NCBI RefSeq assembly: GCF_051628905.1
Contig: NZ_CP157575.1
Location: 3,348,001 to 3,412,000 of the forward strand
Length of the DNA stretch: 64,000 nucleotides
Source of the DNA: Asaia sp037151935
Lineage (GTDB): Bacteria > Pseudomonadota > Alphaproteobacteria > Acetobacterales > Acetobacteraceae
Reading direction: 5' to 3'
Below, in pieces: positions 9,069 through 17,404 of the stretch; position 1 is the stretch's first letter, and the number at the start of each line of letters is the position of its first letter. Below the pieces are notes generated by a model. The model saw nothing but the letters and a program-made list of their open reading frames with translations. It had not been told where the DNA came from and searched no databases. The translations under genes and the position numbers were made by a program.

Positions 9069-10481
9069 ATGAGTGGACTGGACCCGGAAGATTTCGCGCC
9101 GCTGCGAGCGCTCGCCCACCGGATGCTCGATGACGTGTTCGATCGTGCCGAGCATATGGGCGAAGGCCCGGTCTGGCAGCCCATGCCGGAAAACGCACGT
9201 GAGGCATTCAGGCTGGGTCTGCCGCAGCAAGGCGCAACGGCAGAAACGCTTTATGGACAGTTTCTTCAGCAGATACGCCCTTATTCCAACGGCAATCCGC
9301 ATCCCGGCTTCATGGGGTGGGTTCAGGGTGCGGGTACGCCTATCGGCATTCTGGCCGAGCTGCTTGCTGCCAGCCTGAACGATAATTGCGGTGGGCGCGA
9401 TCATGCGGCCATCGAGGTCGAGCGTCAGGTTATCCGCTGGGCGGCAGAGATGGTCGGCATGCCCCTAGAATCATCTGGCTGTTTGGTGACCGGGTCTTCT
9501 TTGGCCAATTTCATCGGCATCATCACGGCAAGTCGTGCGGTCGATCCGGCTATGCGGGAGCAGGGCGTGTCGGGACGCAAGCTTGTGGGCTATGCCGCCG
9601 AGACGGCCCATGGCTGCGTCAGCCGGGCTTTCGATCTGGCCGGGCTCGGTAGCGAGGCGCTGCGTCTGATTCCGGTGGACGAACTCTATCGCATGGATGA
9701 TCTGGCGCTTGCGGCGCGCATCCGGGAAGATCGTGCGGCAGGCTATCATCCGTTCATCATTGTGGGCACGGCGGGCAGCGTCGATTGCGGCGCGGTCGAT
9801 CCGCTAGAGGCGTTGGCCGATATCGCTCAGGCAGAGAAATGCTGGTTTCACGTTGATGGGGCTTTCGGCGCTTTTGCCCGATTGTCGCCCGAACACGCGA
9901 TCATGCTCGATGGCATTGAAAGAGCCGATAGTCTGGCGCTCGATTTCCATAAATGGGGGCAGGTGCCTTATGACGCCGGATGCGTTCTGGTGCGCGATCG
10001 GGCAGCCCACGCGCAGGCTTTTGCTCAGTCGCTCAGCTATCTGACACGCGCCGATCGCGGGCTCGCGGGCAATGCGCCCTGGCCCTGCGATTTCGGTCCT
10101 GATCTGTCACGCGGTTTTCGTGCACTGAAGGTCTGGATGACGCTCGCGCATTACGGGGCGCCGCGCATGGGCGAAATGGTGGCGGAATGCTGCGATGTGG
10201 CCCGCCATCTGGCCGAATGCATCGAGAGCGACGACCGCTATCTGCTGATGGCGCCGGTCGCGCTCAATGTCGTGTGCTTCACTCTGGTCGATTTCGACGA
10301 TGAGGCAATCGACGAACTGGTCAAGGATCTGCACGAGAGCGGTGTTGCTGCCCCGTCGACGACACGTATCGAAGGGCAATTGGTAATCCGGGCAGCGATT
10401 GTGAACCATCGCACGACGCGGGCCACAATCGACGCGATGCTTGCTCAGATCGGCGAACTGGCTGAGAAATACACCCGGTAG
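9069..10481 (+). CDS. PLP-dependent group II amino acid decarboxylase
   Basis: 470 residues of the aromatic-amino-acid/glutamate decarboxylase family. The PLP lysine is K295 in LDFHKWGQ; D263 in FHVDGAFG would hold the pyridine nitrogen; NPHPGFMGWVQG and SGCLVTGSSLANF are family features. Expected reaction: decarboxylation of an L-amino acid to its amine. The substrate (tyrosine, tryptophan, DOPA or another) is not readable. The same frame opens at 8697, over the neighbouring signal peptide gene, but the ATG at 9069 has GAGAGG upstream and begins where the family alignment begins. No transporter or amine-handling gene is adjacent. Confidence 0.88.
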   Translation: MSGLDPEDFAPLRALAHRMLDDVFDRAEHMGEGPVWQPMPENAREAFRLGLPQQGATAETLYGQFLQQIRPYSNGNPHPGFMGWVQGAGTPIGILAELLAASLNDNCGGRDHAAIEVERQVIRWAAEMVGMPLESSGCLVTGSSLANFIGIITASRAVDPAMREQGVSGRKLVGYAAETAHGCVSRAFDLAGLGSEALRLIPVDELYRMDDLALAARIREDRAAGYHPFIIVGTAGSVDCGAVDPLEALADIAQAEKCWFHVDGAFGAFARLSPEHAIMLDGIERADSLALDFHKWGQVPYDAGCVLVRDRAAHAQAFAQSLSYLTRADRGLAGNAPWPCDFGPDLSRGFRALKVWMTLAHYGAPRMGEMVAECCDVARHLAECIESDDRYLLMAPVALNVVCFTLVDFDDEAIDELVKDLHESGVAAPSTTRIEGQLVIRAAIVNHRTTRATIDAMLAQIGELAEKYTR

Positions 10482-10919
10482 ACCGGCTTGCCTTCGAACT
10501 CCGTTTCGTTCCTGCGAGCGAAATTCACAGGTATAAAATAGGGAAAGGGTGATGGGCGCAATTTTCCGCGCAGAACGCTATGGGTGCGTGGCACGGCTTT
10601 CTTGGGGGACGATGAGGGCTGGCAGGGGCTTGCCAACGTCAGTCTTACACCCGGATTTTGCCCGTTGCCCGACCGGCTTGCTGGGTTTCGCGGGGTAGGT
10701 AGAGCCCGACATGATGCAGCGATGAGCGGCTGTTTTATTAGCAGTAGCTTTTCAGTCTTTGCCGAACCGTAGAACGGTTACCTGCGATGCTAACGCTCCG
10801 GCTCTGACAGATGCTCGTTCAAGAGCGTCTGTCAGCGTCGTCACTGGTCAAGACTGTTACTTAAGGAGCGTTCTGACCGAACAGCCGGATCAAGATATGT
10901 GCGCTTGGATAAAACGCGG
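10482..10919. other. 438-base intergenic region with one strong hairpin
   Basis: No credible gene. At 10804-10835, CTGACAGATGCTC and GAGCGTCTGTCAG form a 13-base stem with one mismatch and a 6-base loop. It lies about 85 bases beyond the cobT stop and may be its transcription end, although no T tract follows on the minus strand. The rest, including ends of the decarboxylase transcript, shows nothing I recognise. Confidence 0.6.
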
Positions 10920-12782
10920 TTATCGGGCGACGAAGAGGTCGGAAAGCTGCTTGATCATCGTGCCGCCGAGTTCCTCTGCGTTGGTGAGCGTTACCGAATT
11001 GCGATAATAGCGCGTGACGTCATGGCCGATACCGATGGCCAGAAGTTCGGTCTCTGGCGAGGATTCGATGCGCGCGATGACCGAACGCAGATGGTCTTCG
11101 AGATAGGAACTCGGATTGGTCGAGAACGTGCTGTCATCGACAGGCGCCCCGTCGGAAATGACCATCAGAATGCGACGATGCTCCGGTCTGCGACGCAGGC
11201 GTTTCCAGGCCCAGAGCAGGGCCTCGCCATCGATGTTTTCCTTGAGCAGCCCTTCGCGCAGCATGAGACCGAGATTGTTGCGGGCGCGACGCAGGGGGGT
11301 ATCGGCATCCTTGTAGATGATGTGACGCAGATCGTTCAGACGGCCCGGCTCGGGGGGGCGACCGGCTGCAACCCATCGTTCGCGGCTCTGGCCGCCTTTC
11401 CAGGCGCGGGTAGTGAAGCCGAGAACCTCGGTCTTGACGCCGCAGCGTTCGAGCGTGCGGGCAAGAATGTCGCCGCACATGGCAGCGACAGAAATGGGAC
11501 GTCCGCGCATCGAGCCGGAATTATCGATCAGCAGGGTCACGACCGTATCGCGGAATTCGGCCTGACGTTCGATCTTGTAGGACAGGGAGAGCGTGGGATT
11601 GGCGACGACACGAGCCAGACGGGCCGCGTCAAGAATGCCTTCCTCCTGATCGAAGGCCCATGAGCGCTGCTGCTGCGCCATGAGCTTGCGTTGCAGACGA
11701 TGCGCAAGGCGCGAGACCACGCCTTGCAGAGTGCTCAGTTGCTGGTCGAGTTGCTGGCGCAGTCGGGCGAGTTCATCCGGGTCGCAGAGTTCGGCGGCGT
11801 CGGCTTCTTCATCGAAAGCCGTCGTGAACATTTTATAGGCTGGCGGGGCGCTGCTGGCCTCGTTTTCCTTGCCTTCGTCGTCCTCGAGTGTTCCCGCAGG
11901 CTGTTCCGCGCCTTCGTCCTGAAGGTCAGAATCGCTCGCCTCGCGGCTATCGGGCTGCTCGGTGGGCTCAGGCTGAAAGCCGTGGGTATCGCTGTCGTCC
12001 TGGTCCTGCGGTGAGGGCTCGTCGTCGGCCTGATCGGATTCGGTCTGGCTGTCATCGTCCTGATCCGGATCGTCAGCCTGACTTTCGTCATTCGGCTCCG
12101 GCTCTTCGGTCAGGTCGAAAGCCTTGAAAAGCCCTGAACAGGCTTCGGCAAAGCGCCGCTGGTCCATCTGCGAGGAGGCAAGGCTTTTCAGAGCGCGCTG
12201 GGCGTCTGGGGTGAGGGTTTCGCGCCAGGCTTTCAGAGCAGGGCCCGCTTGTGACGGGGAAGACTCGCCAGAAAGTGCCTCACGCACCAGAAGCGGCAGG
12301 GCCACGGAAGCGGGCATGTCGTCGCGTGCCGCCATACGCCCATAGCCACCCTCGTGACAGTCCAGCGCGAGTTTCTGGCGCAGATTTGCCTGCACCCCGG
12401 CCATGTGACGGGCGCCGAAAACCTCGCAACGTACCTGCTCAAGTGTGTCGTAGAGCGGTCGCGTTTCCGGCGTGTCGCTGTTCAGCGGCAGGGGGGCGAG
12501 CGCGTCGTCATGATGCTTGAGCCGTAGAGCCGCGGCGTCGGCAGCGCCACGCACACGCTGCATTTCCTGCGGGGTGAGGGCACGCGATACATAGGGAAGC
12601 TGGATGCCCTTGGCCTGCTTCGACGTTGCCGAGGCAGCAAAACTTATCTCCGTCTCGGCCTCACCCGACATGGCGCGCAGGGCAGCAGTCGTGGCGCGCC
12701 GAAAGGCATCGGTGCGCTCACTGCCGGGCAGGGCAAGGTCGGTCGTGTTGCGGTCTGGCGTCTTCGGCCTGGCGGAAGCCAT
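10920..12782 (-). CDS. cobT: Cobaltochelatase subunit CobT
   Basis: CobT is the von Willebrand A-domain partner of CobS. With CobN they insert cobalt into hydrogenobyrinic acid diamide in the aerobic vitamin B12 pathway. The 620-residue protein shows the family layout: an N-terminal region with RALTPQEMQRVRG, a long acidic middle (residues about 225-310, rich in D, E, Q and S), and a C-terminal VWA domain with the metal site DNSGSMRG near residue 420. The long acidic linker is typical of CobT. It lies 13 bases after cobS, so the two are surely co-transcribed. cobN is not in the window. Confidence 0.95.
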   Translation of the reverse strand: MASARPKTPDRNTTDLALPGSERTDAFRRATTAALRAMSGEAETEISFAASATSKQAKGIQLPYVSRALTPQEMQRVRGAADAAALRLKHHDDALAPLPLNSDTPETRPLYDTLEQVRCEVFGARHMAGVQANLRQKLALDCHEGGYGRMAARDDMPASVALPLLVREALSGESSPSQAGPALKAWRETLTPDAQRALKSLASSQMDQRRFAEACSGLFKAFDLTEEPEPNDESQADDPDQDDDSQTESDQADDEPSPQDQDDSDTHGFQPEPTEQPDSREASDSDLQDEGAEQPAGTLEDDEGKENEASSAPPAYKMFTTAFDEEADAAELCDPDELARLRQQLDQQLSTLQGVVSRLAHRLQRKLMAQQQRSWAFDQEEGILDAARLARVVANPTLSLSYKIERQAEFRDTVVTLLIDNSGSMRGRPISVAAMCGDILARTLERCGVKTEVLGFTTRAWKGGQSRERWVAAGRPPEPGRLNDLRHIIYKDADTPLRRARNNLGLMLREGLLKENIDGEALLWAWKRLRRRPEHRRILMVISDGAPVDDSTFSTNPSSYLEDHLRSVIARIESSPETELLAIGIGHDVTRYYRNSVTLTNAEELGGTMIKQLSDLFVAR

Positions 12783-12795
12783 GAACCCGCCCCCT

Positions 12796-13812
12796 TCAGG
12801 TGTTCAGCGGAGACTGGTTGAAGCAGCGCTGATAGTACTCAGCGACGATCCCTCGCTCGGCCTCATCGCATTTGTTCAGGAAGGTGAGGCGGAATGCGAA
12901 GGCGAGATCGCCGAAAATGCGTTCGTTTTCCGCCCAGGTAATGACGGCACGTGGCGACATGACGGTCGAGATATCGCCCGCCATGAACCCGGCGCGGGTC
13001 AGATTAGCGAGCGCGACCATGCTTTCGAGACGTTTGGTAATGGCGGGCTCGTCACCCAGCCCGAGCTTGGCGCGCACGATACCCACCTCCTGATCGAGCG
13101 GCAGGTAGTTGAGCGAGGCCACGATGTTCCAGCGGTCCATCTGGCCCTGATTGATCTGCTGCGTGCCGTGGTAAAGCCCGGTCGTATCGCCGAGCCCGAC
13201 CGTGTTGGCCGTTGCAAAAAGACGGAAACCGGAATGCGGGCGAATGACGCGGTTCTGGTCGAGGAGGGTCAGATGGCCCTCTGCCTCGAGCACGCGCTGG
13301 ATGACGAACATCACATCGGGGCGACCGGCATCGTATTCGTCGAAAATCAGAGCGACAGGGTGTTGCAGGCACCAAGGCAGCAGACCTTCGCGGAACTCCG
13401 TGATCTGCTTGCCGTCACGCAAAACGATAGCGTCCTTGCCGATCAGATCGATACGCGAAATATGGCTGTCGAGATTGATACGAACCGTCGGCCAGTTCAG
13501 CCGGGCCGCGATCTGTTCGATATGAGACGATTTGCCGGTGCCATGAAAGCCCTGCACCATGACGCGACGATTATTGGCAAAGCCTGCCAGAATAGCGCGC
13601 GTGGTGTCGCAGTCGAACTGGTAGCTGGGGTCGATATCGGGCACATGCTCGGTGCGGATAGAGAAGGCAGGCACCTCCATATCGCAATCGATGCCGAAAA
13701 CGTCACGGGCGGAGACGATCCGATCGGGCGCGCCAAGTACATGGGTGGGCACCGCGTTCTGTTCAGCGGTGACAACCGTTTCCGGTGCGTCGATGGAGGC
13801 GAGATCGCTCAT
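12796..13812 (-). CDS. cobS: Cobaltochelatase subunit CobS (AAA+ ATPase)
   Basis: CobS is the AAA+ motor of the CobNST cobalt chelatase. The 338-residue protein has Walker A GFHGTGKS at residues 88-95, Walker B LIFDEYDAG near 150, and a sensor-like FATANTVGLGD. The open frame begins further up at 14016, but the ATG at 13812 gives MSDLASIDAPE, the usual beginning, and the extension has no family likeness. It is followed directly by cobT and preceded by a J-domain gene on the same strand (113-base gap), a neighbourhood common in alphaproteobacteria. Confidence 0.95.
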   Translation of the reverse strand: MSDLASIDAPETVVTAEQNAVPTHVLGAPDRIVSARDVFGIDCDMEVPAFSIRTEHVPDIDPSYQFDCDTTRAILAGFANNRRVMVQGFHGTGKSSHIEQIAARLNWPTVRINLDSHISRIDLIGKDAIVLRDGKQITEFREGLLPWCLQHPVALIFDEYDAGRPDVMFVIQRVLEAEGHLTLLDQNRVIRPHSGFRLFATANTVGLGDTTGLYHGTQQINQGQMDRWNIVASLNYLPLDQEVGIVRAKLGLGDEPAITKRLESMVALANLTRAGFMAGDISTVMSPRAVITWAENERIFGDLAFAFRLTFLNKCDEAERGIVAEYYQRCFNQSPLNT

Positions 13813-13924
13813 GGGTTCAATCCGTCTTTCACTCTGTCTTGCAACAGTCTGTCTTGTCAGGTTCTCGGCAAGGATATGGTCATGTTTCCCCCGATGGCCA
13901 GAGGGAAACGCGCAATAAACCGCT

Positions 13925-14512
13925 CTAGGGACTGACCAGATGGGCGCGAATCGCACTATAGGCGACGCTGACCGTCTTAAAACGGTCTTCCGCGGCAGGA
14001 TCTCCCGCATTGGCATCAGGATGATGCTTGCGTGCCAGTTCCTTATAGCGCAGCTTGAGCGCGTCGATTGTCACCGGCCAGTCGAGCGCGAGCGCACGGA
14101 GATGGTCGCGCAGGGCCGGCGGGGCGGTCTCGCGGGCCTGCTGATGGCGCTGTCTTGCCGCCTGAGCACGTCTTGCGCGGGTTGAAGCGAGAATATCGAG
14201 CGGGTCGAGAACCTCTTCTTCATCGAAATTCTGCCCGCCTCTCGTGCCGAGCTTCCATGAAGGGCGCTGCCAGGAGATATCGGCTCTGAGTTGGGACTCG
14301 ATCTGGCCGGGCGTCATGCCTTTGTAGAAATCCCACCGCGCGTTGTATTGACGGACATGGTCCAGGCAGAACCAGAAATATTGTCGTAACTGCGTGCGGT
14401 CCTTCGGCGCACGATATCCCGCATGCTCGGTGCAGCCGGGCATGTCGCAATAGCGCTCCGGTGCATCGGGATCAGGGTCGAATGCCCTGTGTTTTGTGGA
14501 TTTACGCTGCAT
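13925..14512 (-). CDS. J-domain (DnaJ-like) protein with N-terminal Cys motif
   Basis: 195 residues. The C-terminal part is a J domain with the HPD triad at residues 164-166 (KHHPDAN), needed to stimulate an Hsp70 such as DnaK. The N-terminal half carries CDMPGC (22-27) and FCLDH (C49, H52), which could bind a metal. The start at 14512 (MQRKSTKHRAFD) is chosen because the upstream 65 codons overlap the bolA gene on the other strand and do not look like protein. It is linked to cobS and bolA, as is usual in this class; a chaperone role toward a client encoded nearby is possible but unproven. Confidence 0.87.
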   Translation of the reverse strand: MQRKSTKHRAFDPDPDAPERYCDMPGCTEHAGYRAPKDRTQLRQYFWFCLDHVRQYNARWDFYKGMTPGQIESQLRADISWQRPSWKLGTRGGQNFDEEEVLDPLDILASTRARRAQAARQRHQQARETAPPALRDHLRALALDWPVTIDALKLRYKELARKHHPDANAGDPAAEDRFKTVSVAYSAIRAHLVSP

Positions 14513-14563
14513 GATCGGGTTTATGTGCGTTGTTAGAGACGCCGATGCAAGAAGGGAGTGCTC

Positions 14564-14851
14564 ATGAGTGACCTCAAGGAACGCGCAGCGCGCATGAAGG
14601 CTGAACTCGATGCTGCGTTGCAGCCTGTCGAGATGACGATACGCGACGACAGCAAGCGACATGCGCACCATGCGGGGCGCAACGGTGTTGAGGGTGACGA
14701 GACCCATTTCACCATGACGATCCTAAGTGAGCGCTTCGGTGGCATGAACCGGGTAGCTCGGCACAGACTCGTTAACGACCTGCTTAAGCCGGAATTCGAG
14801 TCCGGGCTTCATGCGCTTTCCCTTACCCTCTCGGCGCCGGGCGAAAGATGA
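14564..14851 (+). CDS. bolA: BolA-family protein
   Basis: 95 residues with the BolA fold. Conserved features are the FGGMNRVARHRLVNDLL helix and the family histidine in SGLHALSL near the end. BolA proteins pair with monothiol glutaredoxins in Fe-S cluster and iron homeostasis, or act as regulators. Two in-frame ATGs lie at 14558 and 14564; the second has GGGAG spaced correctly and is used. It is divergent from the J-domain gene and overlaps the next gene by ATGA (14848-14851), so the two are translationally coupled. Confidence 0.88.
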   Translation: MSDLKERAARMKAELDAALQPVEMTIRDDSKRHAHHAGRNGVEGDETHFTMTILSERFGGMNRVARHRLVNDLLKPEFESGLHALSLTLSAPGER

Positions 14852-15438
14852 AAGCAGCTACACGTCTGTTCTCTGCCCTGGCTTTCGCTGGCGCGTTGGC
14901 AGGATGCGCCGTGAACGGCATGGAAGGGCTTTCCACCCCGCAGCAGCGTGAGGCGCATCGTGTTGAGGCGGCCCTAAACCGTCCGGTTACGCTCGAGGGG
15001 CACTTCGTACAGATGGGGCCCGGACAGAATGGCGGGGCAGGGCATTTTTCTTATCGTCCCGGTGCACTTGCCCTGGACTATGTGTCGCCCCACCCCATGA
15101 CGCTCAGAGCTTCCGGCACGCATCTCGTGCTCGACGATAAACAGACAGGTGCGGTGACCCGAGTCAGTCTGGCGCGCAACCCGCTCGGCCTGCTGTTGCA
15201 TATACCGGTGCGTTTTGCGGGCGCTATCCGTGTGACAGATATCCGCGCCACCCCTGGGGCGGCACAGATATCACTCGCTGAGTCCGATAATCCGTCACAG
15301 GGTCTACTGACCCTGCAACTGATAGAGACCAAAAGCGGGCTTCAGCTTTCCTCTCTCGATGGCGTCGATGCGCGAGGAAATCGAATCGTGTTGTCGCTCT
15401 CTGACGTGATTGAAACCGGCGAGTCACCGAAGAACTGA
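14848..15438 (+). CDS. LolA-like outer-membrane lipoprotein carrier domain, lipoprotein
   Basis: 196 residues. It begins with a lipoprotein signal peptide ending LAGC (lipobox, lipidated cysteine at residue 19). The rest resembles the LolA/LolB half-barrel: LEGHFVQ and GHFSYRPGALALDYVSP followed by LVLDDKQTGAVTRV, as in LolA-type proteins. Being lipidated it is closer in form to LolB, but the conserved order of strands is that of LolA-family proteins of alphaproteobacteria. It is coupled to bolA by a 4-base overlap, and its last 97 bases overlap the 3' end of lipB on the other strand. Confidence 0.75.
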   Translation: MKAATRLFSALAFAGALAGCAVNGMEGLSTPQQREAHRVEAALNRPVTLEGHFVQMGPGQNGGAGHFSYRPGALALDYVSPHPMTLRASGTHLVLDDKQTGAVTRVSLARNPLGLLLHIPVRFAGAIRVTDIRATPGAAQISLAESDNPSQGLLTLQLIETKSGLQLSSLDGVDARGNRIVLSLSDVIETGESPKN

Positions 15439-16106
15439 GGCCAAATGGCAAGAAGTGCTTCGTCCAGATCCTCCATCGTGAGATCATGGTTGAAGCGCTT
15501 CACACTGCTCACGCCGAATTCCTTGATGCCGCAGGGGATAATTCCATCGAAGTCGCTCAGGCGTGGGTCGAAGTTTATCGAGATCCCATGCCAGGAGACC
15601 CATCGGCTTACACGTATGCCGATAGCCGCAATCTTGGTTTCCAGCCCTGAGACGGGATCATTGACCCATACGCCGATTCGTCCACATTCGGTGCGTCCCT
15701 CGATTCCTAGCTGCGCCAGGCTTGCAATTACCCAACGCTCGAGGCTCTGAACGAAGGCGCGCAGATCGCGTGCAGGGGTCGGGCCGTGGCTGCGCTGGAG
15801 ATCGAGCATCACATAGACGATTCTCTGTCCCGGCCCATGGTACGTCCATTGCCCGCCGCGACCGGCGTCATAGGTGGGTAGCTGGTCGGGATTGATCAGA
15901 TCGGCTGGTTTTGCCGAGGTGCCGGCCGTGTAAAGACGAGGATGCTCCAGAAACCACAGGTGCTCTTCGGCCTTATCCGCCCTGATGGATGCAGCGCGGT
16001 CCTGCATCGCCCTGAACGCCAGTTCATAGGGAATCAGCCCTTTTTCCTTTTTCCAGGATATTTTGTCGAAAATCGCCTTTTCGGCGATTGCCTGCTCATC
16101 GGTCAT
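15342..16106 (-). CDS. lipB: Lipoyl(octanoyl) transferase LipB
   Basis: LipB moves octanoate from acyl carrier protein to lipoyl domains of the 2-oxoacid dehydrogenases and GcvH, the first step of lipoate synthesis. The 254-residue protein has RGGQWTYHGPGQ at 83-94, the catalytic lysine K158 in ETKIAAIG and the catalytic cysteine C192 in IIPCGI. The C-terminal 30 residues or so, which overlap the LolA-like gene, lie beyond the conserved core, so part of this tail may be dispensable. It stands alone on the minus strand; tRNA-Leu is divergent upstream. Confidence 0.95.
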   Translation of the reverse strand: MTDEQAIAEKAIFDKISWKKEKGLIPYELAFRAMQDRAASIRADKAEEHLWFLEHPRLYTAGTSAKPADLINPDQLPTYDAGRGGQWTYHGPGQRIVYVMLDLQRSHGPTPARDLRAFVQSLERWVIASLAQLGIEGRTECGRIGVWVNDPVSGLETKIAAIGIRVSRWVSWHGISINFDPRLSDFDGIIPCGIKEFGVSSVKRFNHDLTMEDLDEALLAIWPQFFGDSPVSITSESDNTIRFPRASTPSREES

Positions 16107-16163
16107 CGGCTATAGCCCCCTTCACACGAGCGGTATCGCCCAGAGCGGGCCGCTTGTCACGAT

Positions 16164-16249
16164 GCGGTCGTGGCGGAATGGTAGACGCGCAAGCTTGAGG
16201 TGCTTGTGGGGGCAACCCCGTGGAAGTTCGAGTCTTCTCGACCGCACCA
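16164..16249 (+). tRNA. tRNA-Leu (anticodon GAG)
   Basis: Class II tRNA of 86 bases with encoded CCA. The acceptor GCGGTCG pairs with CGACCGC, the T arm carries GTTCGAGTC, and a long variable arm (GTGGGGGCAACCCCGTG) is typical of Leu. The anticodon loop TTGAGGT gives GAG, reading CUC and CUU. Confidence 0.95.
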
Positions 16250-16254
16250 TCGGA

Positions 16255-16285
16255 ACTGGAAGCACCCCCTTAGGGGGGTGCCAGT
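16255..16285 (+). terminator. Hairpin after tRNA-Leu
   Basis: ACTGG-AA-GCACCCCC and GGGGGTGC-CAGT form a long GC-rich stem with a short TTAG loop just after the tRNA CCA end. No clear T tract follows. It probably marks the end of the tRNA transcript. Confidence 0.55.
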
Positions 16286-16528
16286 CCACCAAAGAATTCT
16301 AAAAATCTTATGCGGACGAAATGAACTTTCATTAACCTGCAGGCTTTCTACTGCCGTGGTTTTTGTGAAATTTTGTGTTCGTGCCATCACTTTGCCGAAG
16401 TTTGCCGTCCAGATACTGGATATGATGCAGTCATCGTGCGATCTGGATGTGTGGTCCACGCTTACAGTCTGGAATTAAACGCGCAGGGCTGCGTCGCATA
16501 CTCTGTAAAGTTCTAAAGGTCGGAAATC

Positions 16529-17404
16529 GTGATCAAGCCGCTCAGAAAAGCTGTACTCCCCGTTGCTGGTATGGGAACGCGCTTCCTTCCCGCCACGAAG
16601 GCTATGCCAAAAGAGATGCTGCCGGTCGTCGACCGCCCTCTTATCCAGTATGCGATTGATGAGGCACGCAAGGCAGGTATCGATCAGTTCTGTCTGATTA
16701 CCGGGCGTGGCAAGGATAGCCTTATCGATTACTTCGACGTGGCGTTCGAGCTCGAAACCACACTCAAAGAGCGTGGCAAGAATGCGCTGCTCGAGACGCT
16801 TCAACCCAGTTCGATCGAAGCTGGCTCGCTCGCCGCCGTGCGCCAGCAGGAGCCGCTTGGCCTGGGTCACGCCATCTGGTGTGCGCGCTCGTTTATCGGT
16901 GACGATCCGTTCGCCATCCTTCTGCCTGACGACATCGTGCAGGGAGAGAAGGGCTGCGTTTCGCAGTTGGTCGAGGTCTATAACCAGACTGGCGGTAACG
17001 TTGTGGCTGTCTCGGAAGTGCCCAAGGAGCATACAAATCGCTACGGTATTCTCGATGTCGGCAAGGATGATGGAAAACTGGTCGAGGTGAAGGGGCTGGT
17101 TGAGAAACCCGACCCCGAAGATGCCCCCTCAAATCTGTCCATTATCGGTCGCTATGTGCTTCTGCCCGAGATCATGACCCATCTCTCCAAGCTGGAACGT
17201 GGTGCCGGTGGCGAAGTACAGCTTACGGACGCCATGGCGAAGATGATCGGCCACACGCCGTTCCATGGTCTGCGCTATGACGGTATTCGCTATGATTGCG
17301 GTGACAAGGCCGGCTATCTGGAAGCTCAGATTGCCTTTGCTCTCGAGCGCCCGGATCTGCGCGAAGCCATGCGCGGTTTCATCAAGAAATACGCCGATGC
17401 CTGA
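16529..17404 (+). CDS. galU: UTP-glucose-1-phosphate uridylyltransferase
   Basis: GalU makes UDP-glucose from UTP and glucose-1-phosphate, the donor for cell-surface polysaccharides, cellulose-like polymers and glycolipids. The 291-residue protein carries the nucleotidyltransferase signature GMGTRFLPATKAMPKEM at residues 14-30, DDIVQGEKG, and a family C-terminal region with YDCGDKAGYLEAQIAFAL. The start codon is GTG at 16529, preceded by AGGTCGGA. The stop overlaps the start of the phosphohexomutase gene by one base, so the product can be fed directly with glucose-1-phosphate made by that partner. Confidence 0.95.
   Translation: MIKPLRKAVLPVAGMGTRFLPATKAMPKEMLPVVDRPLIQYAIDEARKAGIDQFCLITGRGKDSLIDYFDVAFELETTLKERGKNALLETLQPSSIEAGSLAAVRQQEPLGLGHAIWCARSFIGDDPFAILLPDDIVQGEKGCVSQLVEVYNQTGGNVVAVSEVPKEHTNRYGILDVGKDDGKLVEVKGLVEKPDPEDAPSNLSIIGRYVLLPEIMTHLSKLERGAGGEVQLTDAMAKMIGHTPFHGLRYDGIRYDCGDKAGYLEAQIAFALERPDLREAMRGFIKKYADA

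Noticed and set aside
16475..17032. Minus-strand frame opposite galU
   Set aside because: Shadow of galU; no domain.
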